From Streptomyces sp. CB01635 (GTDB lineage Bacteria > Actinomycetota > Actinomycetes > Streptomycetales > Streptomycetaceae): 64,000 nucleotides of DNA. The stretch is taken from the NCBI RefSeq assembly GCF_002803065.1, contig NZ_NNBL01000028.1, positions 1 through 64,000 of the forward strand. Direction: 5' to 3'. Position 1 is the first letter of the stretch; each line of letters opens with the position of its first letter. Position numbers and translations under genes: made by a program. This document shows, in pieces, positions 58,643-64,000 of this stretch. Below the pieces are notes generated by a model. That model was not told the DNA's origin, ran no database searches, and saw only the letters and a list, made by a program, of their open reading frames with translations.

Positions 58643-59323
58643 ATGACTGCCGCCACGCCATCCGAAGTGACCGCGACAGAGTCCGTTCCGGTGAAACCCC
58701 GGCTGCGCGGCTGGCTGCACGCAGGGATGTTCCCCGCGGTCGTCGTCTCCGGCCTGGTGCTGACCGCGCTCGCGGACTCCACCCGTGGCCGGATCGCCTG
58801 CGGTATCTACGTCCTCACGGCCTGCCTGCTCTTCGGCGTGAGCGCGCTCTACCACCGGGGCAACTGGGGCCCGCGCGCGGACGGCGTACTGCGGCGCCTC
58901 GACCACGCGAACATCTTCCTGATCATCGCGGGCACCTACACGCCGCTCACGATGCTGCTGCTCCCCGAGGCCAAGGGCCAGTGGCTGCTGTGGGGCATCT
59001 GGGCCGCCGCCGCGGCCGGTATCGTCTTCCGCGTCTTCTGGGTCGGCGCCCCGCGCTGGCTCTACACCCCCTGCTACATCGCGATGGGCTGGGCGGCCGT
59101 CTTCTTCCTGCCCGACTTCCTGCACGCGGGCGGCACGGCCGTGCTCGTCTGCGTGATCGTCGGCGGGCTTCTCTACAGCGCGGGCGGCGTGATCTACGGG
59201 ATCAAGCGCCCGAACCCGTCACCGCGCTGGTTCGGCTTCCACGAGGTCTTCCACTCGCTCACGCTCGCGGCGTTCGTCGTGCACTACGTCGGCATCTCGC
59301 TGGTGGCGTACCAGCACGCCTGA
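58643..59323 (+). CDS. Hemolysin III / PAQR-family membrane protein (TrhA)
   Basis: A 226-residue seven-helix protein of the PAQR/hemolysin III family. Conserved sites: SALYHRGNWGP (first Ser/His), RRLDHANIFLIIAGTYTPL, and HEVFHSLTLAAFVVHY (His pair), which form the zinc site. In other bacteria it helps to keep membrane fluidity balanced; haemolysis is a historical name. TACGAT seven bases before ATG 58643 and the lack of a ribosome binding site suggest a leaderless mRNA. ATG 58634 is an in-frame alternative. Confidence 0.92.
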   Translation: MTAATPSEVTATESVPVKPRLRGWLHAGMFPAVVVSGLVLTALADSTRGRIACGIYVLTACLLFGVSALYHRGNWGPRADGVLRRLDHANIFLIIAGTYTPLTMLLLPEAKGQWLLWGIWAAAAAGIVFRVFWVGAPRWLYTPCYIAMGWAAVFFLPDFLHAGGTAVLVCVIVGGLLYSAGGVIYGIKRPNPSPRWFGFHEVFHSLTLAAFVVHYVGISLVAYQHA

Positions 59324-59342
59324 CCTCGCCTTTCACCCTCCT

Positions 59343-59373
59343 GGCCGCGGCTTCCCAGCCGCGGCCGTTTTTT
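59343..59373 (+). terminator. Intrinsic terminator with T-tract
   Basis: Ten-base arms GGCCGCGGCT/AGCCGCGGCC with a four-base loop followed by GTTTTTT, directly after the PAQR gene. Confidence 0.9.
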
Positions 59374-59403
59374 GTGCCCCGATCCCTTGCACCCGGACAG
59401 AGA

Positions 59404-59436
59404 TTGACAGCGACTACCTTTTGAGAGTTACTCTCA
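59404..59436 (+). promoter_or_regulatory. TetR-regulated promoter of the MFS gene
   Basis: TTGACA (59404-59409) and TACTCT (59429-59434) form a promoter with 19-bp spacing. The palindrome TGAGAG-TTA-CTCTCA (59422-59436) covers the -10. The start codon ATG 59441 is six bases after TACTCT with no ribosome binding site, so the transcript probably begins at the ATG. Confidence 0.75.
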
Positions 59437-59440
59437 TTTT

Positions 59441-60997
59441 ATGGTTACTGTCACCAAGCAGGACTCACCGCAGGACAGCGTGCAGCGCGACCCGCGCCGC
59501 TGGTGGGCGCTCGGCGCCCTGGTCGCGAGCATGCTCGTGCTCGGCTTCGACATGACGATCCTCAACGTGGCGCTGCCGACGATCGCCGCCGACCTCGGCG
59601 CGGACACCGGTCAGCAGCAGTGGATGGCGGACTCGTACGTCGTCGTCTTCGCCGCCCTGATGCTTCCGGCCGGGCTGCTCGGCGACCGGTTCGGGCGGCG
59701 CCGGATGCTCATCGCCGGGCTCGGTGTCTTCCTCGCGGGCTCGCTCGTGGGGGCGCTCGCGAGTGACGTCGGCTGGGTCGTCGGCGCCCGCGCGCTGATG
59801 GGCGTCGGCGCCGCGCTCGTCATGCCGCTGGCCCTGTCCGTGCTGCCCTCGCTCTTCGCCCCCGACGAGCGCACCAAGGCCGTCGGCATCATCTCCGCGG
59901 CCTCGGCGGTCGGCATGCCGCTCGGCCCGATCCTCGGCGGCTGGCTCCTCGACCACTTCTGGTGGGGCTCGGTCTTCCTGATCAACATCCCGATGGTCGC
60001 CATAGGCATCACGGCCTGCCTGTTCCTGCTGCCGGAAACCCGCGACCCCGCCTCACCGCGGGTCGACGCCGTCTCCACGGCGCTCACCGCGGCCGGCCTC
60101 GGCGCCCTGATCTACGCGATCATCGAGGCGCCGCACCGCGGCTGGACCGATCCGGTGGTGCTGGTCCTGTGCGCGGCCTCCGTCGCCCTGGTCACCGCCC
60201 TCGTCCTGCGTGAGCGGCGCAGCGAGCGGCCGCTGCTCGACCTCGCCCTGCTGGCCCGCCGCGGCTTCCTGCTGAACACGCTCGCGGCCACCCTCGGCAT
60301 GTTCGTCCTGTCGGGCCTGATGTTCGTGCTGCCGCAGTACCTCCAGGCCGTCCTCGGCAACGACGCGCTCGGCACCGGCGTACGGCTGCTGCCGATGATG
60401 GCCGGGATGCTGGTGGCCGCGAAGTGCGCGCAGCCGCTGGTCGCCAGGTTCGGGCCGCCCGCGGTGATCAGCGGGGCGCTCACTGTCCTGGCCTTCGCCG
60501 CGTTCCTCGGCAGCCGCACCACGGCCGACTCCGGGTACGGGTTCACCGCGCTGTGGCTGGGCATCGCCGGGGTCGGCTTCTCCTTCGCGCTCGTCCCCGC
60601 CATGGGCGCCGCGCTGTCGGCGCTGCCCGCGGACCGGGCGGGCAGCGGCTCGGGCCTCCTGATGACGGTGCGGCAGGTGGGCGGCGCGCTCGGCATCGCC
60701 CTGCTCGGCGCGCTCCTCGCCGGGGCGTACGGCAGCCGCCTCGACACCGGCGGCCTGCCCGGCCCGGCGGCGGACACCGCCAAGGACTCCGTGGTGGCCG
60801 CCCACGCCGTGGCCACGAAGCTCGGGGACCACGCCCTCGCCTCGTCGGCGAACACCGCGTACGTCCACGGGATGAGCGTGGTGCTGCTCGTCGTGGGCGT
60901 CGCGTCGCTGGTCACCGCCCTGCTGGCGGCCGCCCTGCTCCCCCGTACCGCGCCGGCCACGGGCGTGGCCCCGGTCCCCGGTGATGCCCGAGAATGA
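59441..60997 (+). CDS. MFS drug exporter (DHA2/EmrB-QacA family)
   Basis: A 518-residue 14-helix proton antiporter. Family motifs: LGFDMTILNVALPTIAADL in helix 1, GDRFGRRRMLIAGL (motif A) and AVGMPLGPILGGWLLDHFWWGSVFLIN (motif C). The substrate is unknown, with small hydrophobic drugs typical. The gene for its TetR regulator starts at or within a few bases of its stop codon, and a palindrome overlaps its promoter, so regulation by the drug itself is likely. Confidence 0.93.
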   Translation: MVTVTKQDSPQDSVQRDPRRWWALGALVASMLVLGFDMTILNVALPTIAADLGADTGQQQWMADSYVVVFAALMLPAGLLGDRFGRRRMLIAGLGVFLAGSLVGALASDVGWVVGARALMGVGAALVMPLALSVLPSLFAPDERTKAVGIISAASAVGMPLGPILGGWLLDHFWWGSVFLINIPMVAIGITACLFLLPETRDPASPRVDAVSTALTAAGLGALIYAIIEAPHRGWTDPVVLVLCAASVALVTALVLRERRSERPLLDLALLARRGFLLNTLAATLGMFVLSGLMFVLPQYLQAVLGNDALGTGVRLLPMMAGMLVAAKCAQPLVARFGPPAVISGALTVLAFAAFLGSRTTADSGYGFTALWLGIAGVGFSFALVPAMGAALSALPADRAGSGSGLLMTVRQVGGALGIALLGALLAGAYGSRLDTGGLPGPAADTAKDSVVAAHAVATKLGDHALASSANTAYVHGMSVVLLVVGVASLVTALLAAALLPRTAPATGVAPVPGDARE

Positions 60998-61001
60998 GCC
61001 C

Positions 61002-61619
61002 ATGGCCCCCTCCGCACGCTCCACCTCCGCCGCCGACCGCCCCGGGATGGGCCTTCGCGAACGCAAGAAGCTCAAGACCCGCGTGGCGATCAGGGACGCG
61101 ACGTACCGCCTGATCACCGAGCAGGGGTACGACGCGACGACGGTCGAGCAGATCGCAGAGGCCGCCGAGGTGTCGCCGTCCACGGTGTTCCGGTACTTCC
61201 CCACCAAGGAAGACATCGTCATCACGGACGAGTACGACGCGATGCTGGAGGCCGAGCTGCGGGCGCGGCCCGCGGACGAGTCGATCGTCGACTCGTTGAA
61301 GCATGTGATCGCGCAGGCCGTGTACCTCGGGTTCGACGACGATCCCGAGGTGTCACGGCTGCGGACCAGGCTCCAGGTCGAGGTGCCCGCGGTGCGCTCC
61401 CGGATGATGGAGTCCATGTCCGTCACCGGGCAGCTGCTGTGCCGGGTGATCGGCGAGCGCACCGGCCGCGACGCGGACGGGCTTGAGGTCCGCGTCTACG
61501 CGATGGCGCTGGTCGGCGCGCTCATGGAGACCACGCTGTACTGGGCCGAGCACGGCCACCAGGAAGAGCTGCGCGACCTGATGGACCGCACGCTGGAGAC
61601 GTTCAGGAACGGTCTCTAG
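61002..61619 (+). CDS. TetR-family repressor of the MFS exporter
   Basis: A 205-residue TetR regulator. The DNA-binding domain reads LRERKKLKTRVAIRDATYRLITEQGYDATTVEQIAEAAEVSPSTVFRYFPTKEDIV. The C-terminal region (FDDDPEVSRLRTRLQVEV...) resembles the actinobacterial TetR C-terminal domain 17. The start is uncertain: ATG 61002, ATG 60984 and GTG 60981 are in frame, and the last two would overlap the exporter gene. It very probably binds TGAGAGTTACTCTCA at 59422. Confidence 0.9.
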   Translation: MAPSARSTSAADRPGMGLRERKKLKTRVAIRDATYRLITEQGYDATTVEQIAEAAEVSPSTVFRYFPTKEDIVITDEYDAMLEAELRARPADESIVDSLKHVIAQAVYLGFDDDPEVSRLRTRLQVEVPAVRSRMMESMSVTGQLLCRVIGERTGRDADGLEVRVYAMALVGALMETTLYWAEHGHQEELRDLMDRTLETFRNGL

Positions 61620-61652
61620 CGCCCGGCGGGGTCCGGCGGCGTCCGGCTCGCT

Positions 61653-63671
61653 TCAGTCCTGCAGCTTCACCGCGAGCTCCTGGGCGTCGGTGACGGGGGC
61701 GTCGCAGGTGAAGTTGCGGCACACGTAAGCGGCCGGGCGGCCGTCGACGAGTGGCCGGTCCGCCAGCAACGGCAGTTCACCGGAGCCCACTTCGCCCACC
61801 GCGACAACCGCGCCCGGCGCCGTGCCGAGCAGCGCCGTGCGGTGAAGTTCGCCGCCGACCTCGCCTACGACGGCGACCTCCTTCGGCCCGTCGAGCAGCG
61901 CCTCAGCCACTGCGAGCCCGTGCCCGATGAAGCGCGGGGCCCGCGGCCCGAGCGCCCGCACCACCCCCAGCGCCCGCTCGGCGGCGGTGCGATGGGGCTC
62001 CGAGCCGGTCTGAGCCGCGTACGAGAGCAGTGCGCCCGCCGCCGCGCTCCAGCCCGAGGGCGTGGCGTTGTCGGTCGGGTCCTGCGGCCTGCGGATCAGC
62101 TGCTCCGCGTCCGCCGCCGTGTCGTACAGGGCGCCGGACTCCGCGTCGGTGAACTGGTCGAGGACGTGGTCGAGGAGGAACCCGGCGAACTCCAGCCAGA
62201 CACCCTCGCCCGTCACGGACGCCAGCGTGAGGAAGCCCTCGGCCACATCCGCGTAGTCCTCGAGGACCCCGGCGTTCGCGCCGGCCCGGCCGTCCTTGCT
62301 GGTACGGGCGATGCGCGCCCGCGCGTCCATGTGAAGCCGTACGAGCAGGTCGGCGGCGGCGAGTGCGGCCTGCACCAGGTCCGGCCGGTCGAAGTACGCG
62401 CCGGTCTCCGCGAGCGCGGCGATCGCCAGGCCGTTCCACGCGGCGACGACCTTGTCGTCCCGCCCGGGGGCCGGCCGCTCGGCGCGCGCGGCGAACAGCC
62501 TGCGCCGGACGTCCTCGACCCGCGCGGCATCGAACTCGGTTTCTTGTTGCGGGAGTTGGAGGACGGAGGCGCCCTCCTCGAAGGTGCCCTGCTGCGTCAC
62601 GCCGAAGTACTCGGCGGCCAGCTCGGCGTCCGCGTCGCCGAGCACCTCGCGCAGCTGCCCGGGCGTCCACACATAGAACGCCCCCTCGACGTGGCGGCCC
62701 TCGGCGTCCTCGCTGTCCGCGTCCAGCGCGGACGCGAACCCGCCCTCGTTCGTCCGCAGCTCCCGCACCATGAAGTCCGCGGTCTCCAGCGCGACGCGCC
62801 TGGCCGTCTCCGAACCGGTGGCCCGCCACAGATGCGCGTAGGCGCGGCACAACAGCGCGTTGTCGTAGAGCATCTTCTCGAAGTGGGGCACGACCCATTC
62901 GCGGTCGACGGAGTAGCGCGCGAAGCCGCCGCCCAGCTGGTCGTAGATCCCGCCGCGCGCCATCCGCTCGCAGGTGTCGCCGGCCATCTGGAGCGCGCCC
63001 TCGGCGCCGGTGCGGGCGTAGTGGCGCAGCAGGAACTCGATCACCATCGACGGCGGGAACTTGGGGGCGCCGCCGAATCCGCCGTTCGCCTCGTCGTACT
63101 CGCGGGTCAGGCCGAGCAGCGCCTGCGCGAGCTCGCCCTCGCCGGGGATCTGCGTGTCCCCGTACGGCAGCTCGCGCCCGGCCAGATCGCCCACGATCTT
63201 CGCGGCGACCTCGGCGACCTCGTCCTTGCGCTCGGCCCACGCCTGCGCCACGCCCCCCAGGATCTGCGGGAAGGACGCCATCCCGTGCCGCGGCTCGGGC
63301 GGGAAGTAGGTGCCGAAGTAGAACGGCTCGGCCTCGGGCGTGAGGAACACGGTCATGGGCCAGCCGCCCTGGCCGGTGGCGGCCTGCACGGCCTCCATGT
63401 AGACGGCGTCGACGTCGGGGCGCTCCTCGCGGTCGACCTTGATGTTGACGAAGCGGTCGTTCATGAGGGCGGCGGTCGTCTCGTCCTCGAAGGACTCGTG
63501 CGCCATGACGTGGCACCAGTGGCAGCTGGAGTATCCGACGCTGAGCAGCACCGGGACCCCGCGCCGCCGCGCCTCCTCGAAGGCGTCGGCCGACCAGGGC
63601 CACCAGTCGACGGGGTTGTCGGCATGCTGGAGAAGGTAGGGGGACGTCTCATGGGCCAGTCGGTTCGGCAT
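61653..63671 (-). CDS. Thioredoxin-domain protein (DUF255/YyaL family)
   Basis: A 672-residue protein. An N-terminal DUF255 thioredoxin-like domain carries YSSCHWCHVM (Cys50-x-x-Cys53) followed by NIKVDREERPDVD. A large (alpha/alpha)6-barrel (about 190-560) resembles glycosidases and N-acylglucosamine epimerases: GGIYDQLGGGFARYSVD, PHFEKMLYDNALL, FASALDADSEDAEGRHVEGAFYVWT. The C-terminal region ends CRNFTCDAPVTDA. Function is not established, though related proteins are linked to sporulation and spermatogenesis in other organisms. ATG 63671 has GAGG eight bases upstream. Confidence 0.9.
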   Translation of the reverse strand: MPNRLAHETSPYLLQHADNPVDWWPWSADAFEEARRRGVPVLLSVGYSSCHWCHVMAHESFEDETTAALMNDRFVNIKVDREERPDVDAVYMEAVQAATGQGGWPMTVFLTPEAEPFYFGTYFPPEPRHGMASFPQILGGVAQAWAERKDEVAEVAAKIVGDLAGRELPYGDTQIPGEGELAQALLGLTREYDEANGGFGGAPKFPPSMVIEFLLRHYARTGAEGALQMAGDTCERMARGGIYDQLGGGFARYSVDREWVVPHFEKMLYDNALLCRAYAHLWRATGSETARRVALETADFMVRELRTNEGGFASALDADSEDAEGRHVEGAFYVWTPGQLREVLGDADAELAAEYFGVTQQGTFEEGASVLQLPQQETEFDAARVEDVRRRLFAARAERPAPGRDDKVVAAWNGLAIAALAETGAYFDRPDLVQAALAAADLLVRLHMDARARIARTSKDGRAGANAGVLEDYADVAEGFLTLASVTGEGVWLEFAGFLLDHVLDQFTDAESGALYDTAADAEQLIRRPQDPTDNATPSGWSAAAGALLSYAAQTGSEPHRTAAERALGVVRALGPRAPRFIGHGLAVAEALLDGPKEVAVVGEVGGELHRTALLGTAPGAVVAVGEVGSGELPLLADRPLVDGRPAAYVCRNFTCDAPVTDAQELAVKLQD

Positions 63672-63790
63672 GCGCCCCATCCTCGCGCACGCCGGTCGCC
63701 GATCGGCCCTTTGATCCCCGGCCTCTCGCGCCGTGACCCCATACGCAGCACACTTGACGCGGAACCGTTGCCGCCGGAGGGGGACCTGAA

Positions 63791-64000
63791 ATGCGAGACA
63801 GCCATCGGGCGGAAGCCGAGGGGCTGTTGGCCCGGGCCGTGGAGGAGGAAGTACGGCGTTCGGGCGGGCGCACGGACGGCGGGGTACTGCTGTCCCGTGC
63901 GCGCGGTGCGCTCGACGCCATGGCGGAGACCGCCGCCGAGGAGTACACGCAGTTCACACACGCCCTGGACGAGGCCGAGGCCGGGCAGATGTCGTTCGGG
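63791..64000 (+). CDS. Hypothetical protein, 3' end outside window
   Basis: Begins ATG 63791 after GGAGGGGGACC and is open to the right edge (70 codons). It reads MRDSHRAEAEGLLARAVEEEV, then GGRTDGGVLLSRARGALDAMAETAAEEY and LDEAEAGQMSFG, a charged, helical start. GC-rich third positions and the good ribosome binding site support it as coding. Family cannot be judged from this part. Confidence 0.75.
   Translation, partial: MRDSHRAEAEGLLARAVEEEVRRSGGRTDGGVLLSRARGALDAMAETAAEEYTQFTHALDEAEAGQMSFG

Overview
The window is a high-GC actinobacterial chromosome segment. Strong G/C bias at third codon positions, many GTG starts, the short spacing or overlap of operon genes, and gene families such as OxyR-AhpC-AhpD, SpoIIE/HATPase fusions, XRE-DUF397 pairs and a DasR-type chitinase operator all point to Streptomyces. 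I see no tRNA, rRNA, CRISPR array, insertion sequence or replication origin.

Layout. 1-5.7 kb: a PP2C/HATPase signalling protein that runs off the left edge, a bifunctional penicillin-binding protein, and an SPFH membrane protein coupled to a ribbon-helix-helix protein under a 16-bp palindrome. 6-9.7 kb: a PadR-ABC-FtsX operon with its own operator. 9.7-12 kb: divergent oxyR and ahpCD sharing an OxyR-like site. 12-17.2 kb: AI-2E permease, secreted transglycosylase-like protein, PIN-PhoH ATPase and cis-prenyl transferase. 17.3-23 kb: aldo/keto reductase, small proteins, a methyltransferase, DinB and a P450 with a repetitive N-terminus.

23-33.8 kb is a Tad/Flp pilus locus on the minus strand (zinc-ribbon protein, CpaB, a TadZ-TadE fusion, TadE, TadA, TadB, TadC, Flp pilin, a TadG-like protein, two lipoproteins and an OmpA protein). 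A frameshifted plus-strand gene remnant interrupts it. Next to it, divergently, is a GH18 chitinase with a DasR-type operator.

35-44.2 kb is the accessory zone: an SseB-like protein, a WXG-like protein and a 1572-residue Rhs toxin form an overlapping operon. It ends in an AT-richer toxin tip plus putative immunity gene, followed by three decayed genes and an orphan DUF397 protein. 44.2-47.4 kb holds membrane proteins, including an Nramp-like carrier without the metal-binding motif.

47.4-54.6 kb carries a GntP permease, RidA, IclR regulator and KDG kinase facing a PLP deaminase and a D-aminoacylase across an IclR-like palindrome. Together they read as a catabolic route for an N-acylated amino sugar acid; I propose N-acetyl-D-glucosaminate, a product of oxidative chitin cleavage. 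54.6-64 kb returns to core genes: an alanine-type aminotransferase, PEP carboxykinase, a PAQR protein, an MFS exporter with its TetR repressor, and a thioredoxin-like DUF255 protein. At least ten genes show a TANNNT-like hexamer 6-8 nt before the start codon and no ribosome binding site, the pattern expected of leaderless mRNAs.
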